Shown piece after piece: positions 47,538 to 59,474 of a DNA stretch of 64,000 bases (position 1 is its first letter; each line of letters opens with the position of its first letter). The notes under the pieces are model-generated. The model ran no database searches. It was not told the DNA's origin and was given only the letters and a program-made list of their open reading frames with translations. The stretch is taken from assembly GCA_003439945.1 (NCBI GenBank), contig QVRM01002429.1, forward strand, positions 62,001 through 126,000. Reading direction: 5' to 3'. The position numbers were made by a program, and so were the translations under genes. This stretch comes from Dermanyssus gallinae (Eukaryota > Arthropoda > Arachnida > Mesostigmata > Dermanyssidae).

Positions 47538-49370
47538 GGGGCGCATTGTTACGAGAAATCCGGACCGGCGGCCAGGGATACATCAGCGTCGACGACAGCG
47601 GCAGCGTCAATCGTGCCGCGACTTGGTGGTAAATCGAATCAATGCGCGCGGAGGTATTTTGTGTAGCCGCCAATGTGGCAGTCGATGTGGGCAACCAGTC
47701 CTTAGGACGGCTGCGAGCGTCGGCCCCGCCCCTTTTGCTGGCTGGCAGCCTGGGGCAAATCTTATGAACTTATTCCGCCTCGCCGGCTGCGATAATTCTG
47801 TTTTGGTTGACGATACCGTGGCGGCGGCGGCGGCGACGACGCGGCGGCAACAGCGTCTGCGTCCCCCCCCCGTCACGCAGCCTGCCGGGCGTGTCCGCAA
47901 GAAGCATGGCTGCGTGGCGGTCTGCGAGAGAAACACAGAATGCTCCCGGATGCTGCCGTACAACGCGGACCGGGCCAGCTAGGCGGTATTCCGCTGACTA
48001 ACTGGCTGACTGGCTGATTGATTGATTGATTGATTTAATTGTTTGCGTCGTCGTTGTCGTCGTCCATCTGATCGCCCATGCATGGCCTGAAACAAATATC
48101 GTATTATTTGGCCCTTGACTCGTTCGATCTTTGGCCAAAACAAAACGTGCAGCGCCTTTCTTCGTCTTTCCTGTTGAACCTGTCTGTCTGTCTGCGTATT
48201 ACGGCTATCCGAATACCACCGATGCCCGCCCTGCAGCGGCGTCTGCGTCAACGCCATCGGCGATTTCTGCTGTTTTGTATCTTTCTTTTCCGTCATATCT
48301 GAGTGGAATGCTTGAGAAAGCGGCTTTCAGCAACGCATACTCCGCCAGCTCCTCTCAGTTACCGCAATTCGTAAATCAAAAACCACGCCCTAATATAATT
48401 TGTGATAGTTTTGTAAGGCAGTACAATTTATACAAGCTATATATATATTTTTTTATATATCCCTGCGAGATACTGTCCAACCAATAAACGTATATATACG
48501 TAAGCGTCAATACTTGCCGAAAAAAAAACTCTTATGTCTCTTATCTAAACCACATGTCTATATATGTATGTCTTTATCGCATATGCATTTAGATTTAGAG
48601 AAAGTATACAAATGTGCACAGATATGAAGGAAGGTGCAGCCGTTGTGAAATATCTAAAGGTAGTAACAAAATTCACACGTCTGAACTCCCTATCATTTTT
48701 TTTAGAAGTGTATGTTACTACTACGCGAACTACGCGTATGTTAAGACACATACGCGTAGCTCCCCGAGTCTTAACCATGTAGGTCCTCAAGTACTTCAAA
48801 ACAATGTATCGGTAGCGCTTCGATAAAATATGATACGATTCTGGCTTCTATTTATGCACATATGTGCAGGTCTAACCTACGAGGTAAGGTACTATGTGGC
48901 AGTGCCCAGAAAGAACTCGTATGGGGAGGCAGTTGCTGCAAATTGAATGACAAAAGGATGAATTGACTCCGCACAGACATTACCAAAACTATAATAGAAA
49001 GTACCTTTTATACAACAAAAATGGGATGTGATATGCATGAAAGATCTTTTAGATGACGGCCCGCTGAGAAGAAGTGACTAAAAGTGCTTGAATTCTCCTT
49101 CTGTTTGGAATTTGGTTCGATTTTGTCGGTGAATTTATTGTTTTTATGATCCACATGAGCTACTACGTTTGCTTTAATTAGTTCTCAACTGCAAAACTTA
49201 CTGATATTTACATTGAAAACAAAGCTCAAGCTTTGGATTATCGAAAGCGTAAGACCACATTGAAGTGAGAAATTACTGAGAGAAAGACAAATAGCTTAAT
49301 AATTACAAGATAATAAGAGTAACGCACAAACGTCCAGCGCCGTGTTTATAAAGGAGAAAATTAACTAGGC
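47538..49370. other. No gene recognised; GC-rich patch then AT-rich DNA
   Basis: 47540-48060 is GC-rich with a GGC/GAC triplet tract near 47818-47850, a C-run near 47863 and (GATT)5 near 48016-48035. From 48060 to 49370 I see nothing identifiable. Confidence 0.4.
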
Positions 49371-49371
49371 T

Positions 49372-50030
49372 CTGAACAAACTCTTTCCGGAACACGCTTG
49401 CTTCAACAGGGAGCCATATAGCAGGCGAGAGGCACTTACATACGAAGGAGGACAAGTCCCCAGCGATAACCGTCGCAGAGGTACTCAAGCTGCGGCAAGA
49501 CTTAAGCCGGGAAAGAAAAATACTACTTGAGGTGTATCCAGATCTGGTTGCACAGGTGTTCACTGCACCGTACACTGGCCGGGCTAAGGTTGTCTTCATC
49601 CCCTAAAACAACGGAGGATTCAGGCCTATCTGCCTACTAAATACCCTAGCGAAGGGATACGAGGCAATACTTGAAGAAAGGCTTAGAACCTTTGTAGGGG
49701 AAAACGGACTACTTTCGGACTCCCAATATGGATTCAGGAAAAACCGGTCAGTCCTTACCGCTATCCACCAACTTACGGCCAAGGCTGACATTTCACATAA
49801 TTCAACTATATACACCAAAAAACTGTTTCTTGCAATTCTTGTAGACGTCAGGGGCGTCCTCAACAGCGTCCCGTGAAGGACAATACCGGCCACGCTAGTA
49901 AGGAAAAGGGTCTCGCATATCTCCTCCAGGCTGTCTCACGATAGCTGGAGGTCCAAAGTGTTGTTAACGGTGAAGTGAAAATATCAATGACAGCAGGATT
50001 TCCACAGGGCTCGATCCTAGTTATGTTAGA
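49372..50030 (+). pseudogene. R1-like RT fragment, plus strand
   Basis: Shifted frames give VVFIP, then NGGFRPICLLNTLAKGYE, LSDSQYGFRKNRSVLTAI and LFLAILVDVRGVLNSVP. These match the same blocks in the 0.6-5.7 kb element (for example YRPICLLGSLAKAFE and YGFRKGRSTIAAI). The fragment ends near 50030 after a degraded GFPQGSI-like word and lacks the YADD box. It is a relative of the left-hand element inserted in the opposite orientation and truncated at both ends. Confidence 0.75.
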
Positions 50031-50970
50031 CGTCAGTACAGACAGTATTTCGACATTTTCGTATTGCTAGAAGGTCGTTTGTGTGCTGAATGCATCACAC
50101 ATGCTTTTCTGTGTATAACCGACATGTGTCTAAACGAGTATAAGTGCGCTTTGGACCTGAGTATTAGAATATGTGAACATTTCAGATAAGAATGGTAATG
50201 TCATAAAGTCGTCAATGATGTCAGGATCAGTCAAGACTTTATGATTTCGAAAGCTTTCATATTTGTAAACATGTTAGCCTAGCTAATCTAGGTTCACCGA
50301 TGCATAATACATTAATTATTTGACAAAATTTCGACAGCAGGCTTAACAAATGCTGATGACACATCAAAACAAATAACTAACACCCAGGATGAAACATACC
50401 ATAGAGGAACCAAAGCAGCCTGCTTGGCGAAAGAGAAGGTCTAAGAATCTGCGATTGCAAGAGTTGACAGAGAGAGGATTACTGAAGTTCGGTATATAGA
50501 CCTGATAATTATCATCACTTGCAATCACGTAAAGACATATGCCTAAATACCGACATTTTGTTTAAAATTGTTGGCAATTGATAAATACCCATTCTCGTAA
50601 ATGAAGGAAAACACACCCACCAAAAGTCGATTGCCTTCTGTATTGTAGGTCTTCTTATTTAAATAACCAACAAGCCTTAGTTACTATAAAATGTTACTAT
50701 AGAACTGATTACCGGTACCTCTGATACAGCCATCATTGAAACGATATTTGGAGAGTTAGGTTAAAACAGTAACGAATAAAACTTCAGAAAGAATTGTGGA
50801 AAATTGCCTTGCAAAGCAATACTTATTATTCGATTATTGTCTCTGCAGCTTTTTAGACTAGGTAACCTACTCGTACCATAACAGCCCAACCATTTAAACT
50901 GACGTATCTTCTGATTAAAGTTGTTGCAGCAAGAAATTAACATAAGTGTAACTTTCAAAAAACGGTCTCT
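50031..50970. other. No feature seen
   Basis: This is AT-rich DNA without a recognisable gene or repeat. Confidence 0.35.
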
Positions 50971-51246
50971 TAACGGTCTCGACCCAACAAGGCATTTTCT
51001 ATGTTTGTTCATAATAGCAACCCCTCAAAAATGAATGCGAATAATTAGCATGAATAAATGCTTAATTAAGCAGATCATTTGAAACGTAAGTAACGCAGTG
51101 TTTGTCTATTTAACGCAAGAAAGTGAATTACGTTATTGAATTAGCCATATGAAATTTTCCAATAATGTACAGGAACAGCATACTTTCAGTGTGTGCTTTA
51201 AACACAAAGTGTTTAATTTTTTTTAACATGAAACCGCGTTCCAAAA
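50971..51246. repeat. Unknown 275-bp interspersed repeat, copy 1
   Basis: It matches 53365-53636 with about 95% identity by eye, in the same orientation. It begins TAACGGTCTCGACCCAACAA and ends CCGCGTTCCAAAA. It contains a small palindrome AAACACAAAGTGTTT. There is no coding frame, Pol III box or terminal inverted repeat that I can support, so the class is unknown. Confidence 0.9.
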
Positions 51247-53364
51247 TCAATTAGTCATGCTGCTATAGTATTACGGAGTTGTTCTCCGAAATATGATACG
51301 CTTGTACTTTGAGATTTAAGCACGCAGCGTAACTGCTCGCAACGCTTTGGCTCACACGTGAAAACAAGTAAGCTATCAGTGACCAAGAATAACGAGAGAG
51401 AGAGAACGATGAAGGGTCTACTGAAAGAACGTAGCGTCTCATTTTTTTGTGATTTAAAATCGTTCCACAACGTTCTAAACTGTAGCATCAATAAACTCAG
51501 TGCGATGTAGCTGTAACACGCGGCCAGTAGTATAGTCATACGCTTCGCCGCTACCGTATTTACGTATTTGAGTTATTAACTAGCCAGCGCAAGATAACTC
51601 GAGTACACGCATTGATCGGCCGTGTGAGAGCAACAACACGTGACGACCTTGCCGTAAATCGATGGATCCTTTCTGCAGATTCCAGCCAACACCTTGCAGA
51701 CAGCTTTACCACATTGTCTTTGTTGACTTATGATATTATTATTATTATCATTATTATTGCTATTTATTGTGTGTTGGAACAATACAAGTGTGAGGTGTGA
51801 ATGTGTATCCTCATTACTTTATGGTTTCCCTCTAGCTATTCTCAGCTTATCACACCTAATATCGACGCGGTATTTTCTCTACAAACTGCCAATGAAAGCA
51901 GCTCTTTCAGAAATTCGTGCGCATCCCCGGTGTTTGCTTGTATTCAACCACTTAAGCCTTCTGAAAATGTCCTTGTCCTTCTGCTGACCGGGCTCATTGT
52001 CTCCATTGCAATCGGCACGAAGTCTCGGCTCTAACAGTCTAACCTTTAGTATTATTATTATTAAACGCATTTAAACATGTTGTTAGATGATATTAGAGCA
52101 TGTTTGAAGAATGTTCAGCTCGGTTTTATTTGAATTCAATTGGCCTAAAATCCCAATATGTCAATGTGTTTGCACATCCTGACGTCCTACGGGAAGGCAG
52201 CTGGCCATAATGTAAACGTACGTAATGCATGAGTGGTTGTTAAACAGACGCGCTACCGACACATTAAATTGGATGGAAATAAATCGGGAAAGCGGGACGA
52301 AAAGACAACAAAACGAGAGGAAGGAAATGAAAAACGACCGCCTCCATATTATCCTAAACAGCTAGTCAAGCGATAGATATCTTGTAAGATAAGCGGCACA
52401 ACGCAATTGGTAAATCTGCTAAAGACTTGAAGCGGCACAGAACAGAATACACATTGAATTTGGCATCGTCGGGCCACAGAATCGTGCCCGGAGTTAATTC
52501 ACACGATATTTTATCAGTTGCCGAGACACTCAGTAAGAAAGTGTCTGCGGTCAACTTCGGCATCTTCCCGAGGCGTACAGCCGACTAACATTCATCAGCT
52601 TGCCTACTTTTCGTGACATAGTTGAAAATAAAATCTTCGATCCTGCAAATGCGAGCATCAATGCCACTGAACAATTCAAATGGTTAGAATAAACGTTTAC
52701 AGGACTAATGTGTAGGCTTAATCCTAACATATTGTTATAACTCAAATAGCAAAAACGTTATGAAAAGTGCGAAAACGCATTATTTCATACGCGTGACAAA
52801 TCGAATGTATATGTCCCGTCTTCTTTCGCTGAGAGTCGTAACTACTCGGTATGTTCAAAGAAAACATCCAATTATATGGAGCGCACCTAATCGAGGCAAC
52901 AGTCACAAAAGAGTAAGACGATAATTGCTGCTTTGTTATAGAATGCACGTGTTGCCACATTTTGCACGACTGCCATGACATAGTTCTAATTAAAGTTGAA
53001 AATTACTTGCAACCTCCTCAAAAGAAACTAATTTAAAGGGAAACATGAACAAAAAGTGGCTCTATCCAGACGGCCAAGCGCCTCACCTGGCAGGTCTGAG
53101 CTGAACTTGGTTTATTGTAGCAATGAGTTATTCGCGTTTGACTTTTCTAAACGTTTCCTGTTTACAAACTTCAAAATGCAGTGCCAATACAGAACAATCA
53201 TTCTGCCCCGTCATGGTGGTGTTTGGACGGGTTTCAAAAGCATGTCTCGATTTAAACACGCCCTAGGCTAAAATGATATGTGTTCCGGATTATACCTAGT
53301 CAGACATATACCATTTGGCTTATTGCAACGGTGCAACTTTTCTCCTGGTTGTTGAAGCCAGTGC
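51247..53364. other. Spacer between the two unknown repeats
   Basis: About 2.1 kb with no recognised domain. The frame at 51255-51539 (minus) begins with a hydrophobic run but lacks a convincing donor in the phase needed for CARP. Short ATT runs lie near 51733-51757 and 52052-52062. Confidence 0.4.
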
Positions 53365-53636
53365 TAACGGTCTCGACCCAACAAGGCATTTCCTATGTGT
53401 GTTCATAATAGCAACCCCTCAAAAATGAATGCGAATAATTAGCATGAATAAATGCTTAAATAAGCAGATAATTTGAAACGTAATAACGCAGTATTTGTCT
53501 ATTTAACGCAAGAAAGTAAATTACGTTATTGAATGAGCCATATGAAATTTAATAATGTACAGGAACAGCAGACTTTCAGTGTGTGCTTTAAACACAAAGT
53601 GTTTAATTTTTTTTAACATGAAGCCGCGTTCCAAAA
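53365..53636. repeat. Unknown 275-bp interspersed repeat, copy 2
   Basis: This copy differs from copy 1 by a few substitutions and small deletions (272 versus 276 bp). The DNA outside the boundaries differs between copies, so this is an element or gene-conversion tract and not a larger duplication. Confidence 0.9.
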
Positions 53637-54190
53637 CGTGCTGAACAAACAGGTTGTACACAGGTTGTACGCAAGGATTACACAAAAAAGATGTCCTTAG
53701 CGTCTTTCCACTTTATGACATATTGGGGACAAAATGTTAGTCAGATCAAAAGTAAATTAACCCCTTTAATAAATTCAGTGCAGAACCTTTTTGGAACAGA
53801 GCATTGCCAGGCTGGCACATACCTACGTTCTAGTACTAAAAATATCAAACGAAAAGGCTAATACACATAAAAAAAATAACAGATAGACACGGATTTACCA
53901 TCCTGGCATTTTGACTTTCTTTCCAAAGTCGACAATTTAGAGAGGTTTTCGAACGTTCGAACTGTTTCGAACGTTCGATTCGGTAGAGTGCGGTCGTGTT
54001 TCCGTCGGCTTCCGTAAAACGGTGTGATTCATGTCGTTTGACTGTGATTCTGGCAGTGATAGTCGCACTATCGACTGTGTGTGTAGTGAACACTCGAGTG
54101 GTGCACTCAGTTTGGATGCGAACCCTCAGGTGCCGGATTCCTTTTGAACCCTCCAGCTGACCGAGTTCGATTTGCCATTGTCATCGTAGA
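53637..54190. other. 5' flank or leader of the large plus-strand LINE
   Basis: This stretch has no gene. It contains two GAACGTTCGA words (near 53951 and 53969), also seen upstream of the R1-like element. It may be part of the LINE 5' UTR. Confidence 0.4.
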
Positions 54191-54403
54191 CCGAACACTC
54201 GTAGTTACTGCCTAAGACACTTGTAGCGTAGTGGCAGCGCTATCCTCTACAACCTAACAACACCGGGTTCAATTCTTAAGCCTGCACGCTCCATTTTTTA
54301 AAAATATATGTTTTACTTAATATTATTTATTGTTAAATTAATAAATTTATTTATTTTGGAGCATTTGCTTGCTTTGTATTCCGAAGCTTGTTACGGCACA
54401 GAC
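54191..54403 (+). promoter_or_regulatory. Retrotransposon leader: tRNA-like segment, T-run, ATTT-rich tract
   Basis: TAGCGTAGTGGCAGCGC (A-box-like, near 54226) and GGGTTCAATTCTTAAG (B-box-like, near 54265) are spaced as in a tRNA. They are followed by ATTTTTTA and an AT-rich stretch with ATTTATTT words, then the ORF1 ATG at 54404. The same order, in a different sequence, precedes ORF1 of the R1-like element. Confidence 0.45.
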
Positions 54404-55951
54404 ATGCCGAAGGTTGTGATATCCGGCCAGGATAAACCACCAGACTCGCTTGATATATCACGATTGAGGGCGGTTACCACCTCAGTAGAAAGCAACATGG
54501 CGGCAGATCGTGCTACTGCAAAGACGACCGCATCGCCTATGTGCGAAAAGTGATAACAAAACGGTAGCTACTGACAATAAGGAAAGCCGACAACTTGGGG
54601 TGAAACGCGCGAGACCGAGTAGCGAAACCCAAACCTCAGCGCAGGCTATTAACACCGAGGCAGCACCTCACGAACTGCCAGAAGAAGAGGGTTTTAAGGA
54701 TGTTATGAATAAAAGCAGACGGCACAATATTCGGAAAAAGGAAGAAGCGTTAGCAAAAATTAAGCAAAAGGTTAAATCAGGTGCACACAAGGTTTTCCGT
54801 GTAACCTTCAGCGCAGCTGAAGACGGCAGCTCATTGCCAGGAGGCAATGTAATAGGGATGTGCAAGGACCTACATCTAAAGTGGCAGACGCTAACATCTC
54901 GGCACAGAATGGACAAATCTCGGCAACCGTCGATAAGCTTGATGACGCACGTAAACTGATGTGCATCACCGAACTAGCTGGTCTGCGAGTCAAAGCAGCA
55001 TCAAAAAATATCGAGAACATCTGGGGTGCCATCAAGCATGTTAGCCTAGACTTTCAGGAAGGAGAGATACTGCAGGAACTTAGCTCCGCCGGTGTCATAG
55101 AAGTCAAACGCATTTGCAGACGAGCAGGTCTCGGCCCACAACAGGCGGCCTATCCCTACACGAAAGGTGCTGCTCAAGTTCAAGGGAGCCCCGCCGGCCA
55201 CCGTGTATCTTGGCTTTCAGACCCACTGCAGTGACAGCCGAGCCATCTACGTCCTTCAACATGCTTCGAATATCAGCGCTTAGGTCATCACGCAGTTCTC
55301 TAGCAGCGGTCAAGTAGCATGTGTGAACTGCGGCAGTAACCGACATCTAGTCAATGACTGTAAAAGTGCTCCAAAATGCGCAAGTTATAGAGGTGCACAC
55401 AGATCAGCGTCTCCTTCGTGTCCGATTTACGCCATTGCTTGGGAATAGAGCAAGATTATTACCGGAGCACGAGTCCTTCGTCAGGTCCAGTCCAACTACC
55501 CGGCGGCCACTATTGTAGAAAAACCTTCGACTCGGACGAATCCGGCACCATGCGAGACAGGTGGGAACGCTCCTCGTTCCTACGCCTCAGTGGTCCGTGA
55601 GATCGTTGCTCCTAGTTCGGATGGAACGTCCGATAATACTATTACGCTTGCCCCACTTAAGGCCTTGGAACCGACGCAGAATGCGCTCGCGCCAGGCGGA
55701 ATATCGTCGAGCTCCCGGCACTACCTGGATGGACTTGTCGCCATCGAGGGCGCGTTCCACTCGCAAGGCAGACCCTCTTGCAGGGCTCACCAGCGCTGCA
55801 AAAATGCTAATCGGCCTTGACCCTCAAGCAGCCAGCGCACTTCGTAACCTTGCAAACCTTCTCGGACCAGTCATCAGGCTGTTATCAGCTTTCGAAGTGA
55901 AGAAATCTGTCGGGCCGAAACATTATGCCTCAAGACGCCTCCGAAAATAAA
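54404..55951 (+). pseudogene. ORF1, gag-like protein, frameshifted
   Basis: From the ATG at 54404 the frame runs through an acidic/basic region with a helical, Lys-rich stretch (EGFKDVMNKSRRHNIRKKEE). After shifts near 54540, 54860 and 55235 it reaches a zinc knuckle CVNCGSNRHLVNDC (55320-55361, C-X2-C-X4-H-X4-C). A second, damaged knuckle follows, with its second Cys changed to Tyr. The tail holds a Ser/Pro-rich segment and a hydrophobic patch (LRNLANLLGPVIRLLSAF) ending near 55951. The layout matches gag-like ORF1s of I/Jockey-type LINEs. It overlaps the ORF2 start by about 26 nt. Confidence 0.7.
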
Positions 55952-58504
55952 GCCGGTCCGAGCCACTCGGACAACCTCCCGCAGACGGACCATTTATCCA
56001 GCCTCGGGTCGGATACAGGGAACCTAAGCCCAGATCCTCACTACAACAGGGTTACTTGCACGCATTGCCAAAGGAACTTTACAAGAAGAGGAATCAAACG
56101 GCACATGACGGCAGCACACTCGAACATTGAACACCCATGTTTACCCCCCGTCAGCAATCCGGTCGACAACACTGATGGTACCCACCTGCCCAAAAAACTC
56201 GCCGAGTACACAAAGGCATACAAACGGCTTGACACTATCCCTAGAAGTGCCCGTCCTGCAGTTGCGGTAGCGCTGGACCGACACACTTTCACTCGTACAT
56301 CAAAACAATGACGCGCATAGCTGGGCCAACCTACTGGTTTTCGCGCATACAGTTCTCAGAGCTCCATCACGAAAACAGAACAATCTTAGTTGGACCACAT
56401 ACCTCAGAGACAGAATCGAGGAACATAGATCAGGTCGTGGGCTCCCTACCCGAATTGGTTCCAAGAAAGCACTGGAACAAGCGACCTAACGAGGACAAAG
56501 CCGCCGCTAGACGAGCAACCAGGCTACTAGGCGAAGGCGACATCGGAGGCGCTGCGAGAGCTTTGCTTTCTGTGGAAAGTCCTGTTTGCGCAGCCGAGGC
56601 GTTTGTGGAAATGACTTCAAACACCCTAAGAAACCGGCCTGACCTTGACTTGCCACCAAGACTATCCCACGCCGAGCCGCTAGTCACCAGTTCAGAAGAA
56701 GTTCGCGAGGCCGTACGAACCTTTCCGGCAGGGTCTATCGCCGGTATGGACGGCCTGCGGCCGCGCCATCTCAGAGACCTCATTGCCACGACGAATACAA
56801 ATATCGCCAGTCGTCTACTGCGTGACTTAGCAAGAGCGATTGACATTATTAGAAGTGGCACAGTGTCCTGAGGCCATCCGCCCTATTAATTTGGGTGGCC
56901 ACCTCATCGCAATTAAAAAGCTGAGTGGGTCACTTCGTCCAATTGTCATTTCCTCAGTCTTCCGGAGGATAGCGGCAGAAATCACTGTCAAACTAGGAAC
57001 AAATATCGTGTGCGAAAAGCTTGGGGCCCACCAGCTTGGCTTCAATGCGCTTAATGGCATCGAAGCAGTGGTTCACACAACAAGAGCGTTTATGTCTAGC
57101 GCACCCAACAATTTCGTCGCCGCCAAACTCGATTATAAAAATGCTTTTAACCAGGTCCGTCGCGACCACATACTAAAAACTGTACAAACGAGTTGGCCAG
57201 AGGCAGCTCCCTTAGTTGACCAAACCTACAGGTCCAGTTCAGAGCTCTCATTTGGTGAAAGAACAATTTCTCGGGTGCAGCAGGGCGACCCCCTTGGTCC
57301 GCCGCTATTCTGCCTAGCCATCAAAGAAGTGGTCAATTCTATCCAGTCCCCCTTAAATCTCTGGTACCTAGACGATGGCACCATTGGGGGAAGAAGCAGC
57401 TGTGGTACAGGCAGATATCAAGAGAGTTCTTGACTTCGGTCAGAAGAGTGGTCTTGAGCTCAACCCCCAGAAGTGCGAAATTATTTAAAAAGGCCAGCCG
57501 AACATATCCGCCTTTGAGGCACTTCTTCGGGGTGCAAACAAGTCGAGGCAGCAGATATGACGCTCTTAGGGTCCCCTGTGGGGTCGGCCGCCACTCAGCC
57601 AAAACTCGCAGGTAGGATAAAGAGTCTTTACTCTTCGCCTATACCGGCTAAACCTGCTCAATCCCCAGTAGCGCATATCACCTATTAAATAATCTTTGGG
57701 CTCATCAAGAATTGTCCACTTCCTCCGCAGTACGGACGTCGGAGCAAATCAGGATCTGCTGTGGGAGTTAGACAATAGCCTTAGGACCAGCCTTAGCGAC
57801 CTCCTCAATCTAAACTTAGCCGACAACAACTGGGCTCAAGCCACCCTTCCCCTTAGACTCGGAGGTTTGGGAATCCGCTCTGCAGCAGATCTGGCAGCCA
57901 GCTGTCACAGTTGCTTCATTTACACGCCTCGGAAATTACAGTCCAGCACATCAGCCCGGCCATAGCCCTGCAGGCTTTCCAGGATGATAAAAAAGCTGCT
58001 GATACAAGATTCGAGAACCTCGCGGGCCTACTCCCAGAGGCAAACAAACACCTGCAGAGGTCCTATGACGATCTCATAGTATCCAAGAATTATCAGCGTT
58101 TACTGTCCGATGCACTGTCCACGGCAGACAAAGCCCGACTACAGGCGGTTGTCCAGAAAGGGGCTAGCAAATGGCTTCAAGCCAGCCCTTCCTCAAACCT
58201 TGGCACTTTACTTGATCACGAAAGTTTTCGTCTGTGCATCGGCTTGAGGTTGGGAACAAGACTAACGGAGGAACGCCGGTGTCCGTGCGGAGCACAAGTG
58301 GGCATTTGGGGAACCCACGGGCTATCCTGCAACAGAAGCGAAGGACGTCAAAGCCGTCACAGCGAGATTAACGGGATTACCGCCCGGGCCTTAAGGTCAG
58401 CTCTACTGCCATGCATTCGAGAGCCAACCGGCCTCCTGAGAAGCGACGGAAAGAGGCTGAGATGGTTCAGCGCGGCAATGCGGCAGCAATTATGGGCACA
58501 ATGA
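55925..58504 (+). pseudogene. ORF2: C2H2 finger, RT (YLDD), RLE-type zinc motif; frameshifted
   Basis: The start is the ATG at 55925. C45, C48, H60 and H65 form a C2H2 finger (nt 56057-56119), as at the N-terminus of R2-type ORFs. After a shift near 56308, AGSIAGMDGLRPRHLRDL (RT motif 0/1 region) appears. A shift near 56850 leads to LDYKNAFNQVRRD (first Asp), QQGDPLGPPLFCLAI and WYLDDGTIGG (nt 57356-57385). After a stop at about 57487 and further shifts, LRLGGLGIRSAADLA and the CPCG...THGLSC motif (58280-58330) follow, then RH and EPTGLLRSDGKR. Relatives continue with a RPDG...WDVT-like catalytic stretch; here it is replaced by unrelated text and a stop. Confidence 0.75.
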
Positions 58505-58628
58505 GGGGCTGCCTCGAGGATAAGCTCGGTTGGTAGCACCCCTCACAAGCCCAAGGGTAGTTAGATATTCATATTCCACTGTAACCACAAAATGAAATAA
58601 AACTATTTACCTATGTCAAAAAAAATTT

Positions 58629-59287
58629 GAGAGGTTGATGTTTGTTTATTGGATATTTAACTGCACATGTAGTCGAGGTAGCACGTTCAAAGCTTGTCGA
58701 AAAAGCTTAGTTACTTGGCAACTACGTAACGCAGCACCATCACTTTGGTACGAATGTAGTGGGCATTAAATCTGCTATTGCCTGAGAGTAGTCTTTTGGC
58801 CGTGCATTTTTGGTCGTAATGGAAAGAATTACGATGTTGCACAAAAAAAGCGTTAACGTAACATTTTGACTTTTTATGACTTTTCTTAATCTGGCTATTC
58901 GCTTTTTGCTACGCAAGCTAGTAATGTATACTCTATTGTGCAGAATATTCCGCCAAACACGCCGGTATGATCGGTTTCTTTGTGCGCTGACTGGTTCTCC
59001 CGCAAACGTAGATTTTGCACAACTATGAGGAGAAAAAAAAAGACAGAATAACTGCTTTAATAAATTCATCCTCACTCCCTAAACAAAACGTTTGTCCCGG
59101 CTTCCACCCATTGGCAAAAATTTTCCACCGAGTTTACATACCCTAGTTTGGACACACAAAGGAACACCCTTTATTAAAGCAATTATTGTATATATTGAAG
59201 AGATATCATGAATATATAGGGGAATGTATTTATGAATACACTCGTACTAAATATATGAGTAAACTCAAGATAGGAGAGAAAAAACGG
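58629..59287. other. 3' flank of the LINE, no feature seen
   Basis: Nothing recognisable. The minus frame at 58740-59075 (111 codons) has no domain. Confidence 0.35.
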
Positions 59288-59430
59288 TATATATATATAT
59301 ATTATATGAATAATATATATATATATTATATATATATTATATATATACATATATATATTCTATATTATATATATATATATATATTACTTGTATATATGTA
59401 TATATCATATTATTATTTTATATATTCATA

Positions 59431-59464
<34 letters not shown>

Positions 59465-59474
59465 TCATATATAC
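59288..59474. repeat. Long interrupted (TA)n microsatellite
   Basis: About 187 bp of TA with ATATTATAT, CATA and GAA interruptions. An (AG)n run follows near 59605-59620. Confidence 0.95.

Larger units (their letters stand above)
54191..58628 (+). mobile_element. Two-ORF non-LTR element with RLE-type ORF2
   Basis: This is a nearly complete LINE of about 4.4 kb. ORF1 (54404-55951, frameshifted) is gag-like with a CCHC knuckle. ORF2 (55925-58504, frameshifted) has an N-terminal C2H2 finger, RT with YLDD and a C-terminal C-X-C-X9-H-X3-C motif followed by RH and EPTGLLRSDGKR, the layout of restriction-like-endonuclease elements (R2-type superfamily). The 3' end has AATAAA near 58595 and an A-run at about 58619-58626. 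No APE endonuclease is present. A gag-like ORF1 together with RLE-type ORF2 is unusual. The copy is inactive through several frameshifts and loss of the PD-D/E-K residues. Confidence 0.75.

Noticed and set aside
51255..51539. Minus-strand frame starting MTILLAACYSYIALSLLMLQ as a possible CARP signal-peptide exon
   Set aside because: The orientation and hydrophobic start fit, but I found no good donor in the phase needed to join the exon at 39861. The frame ends without homology.
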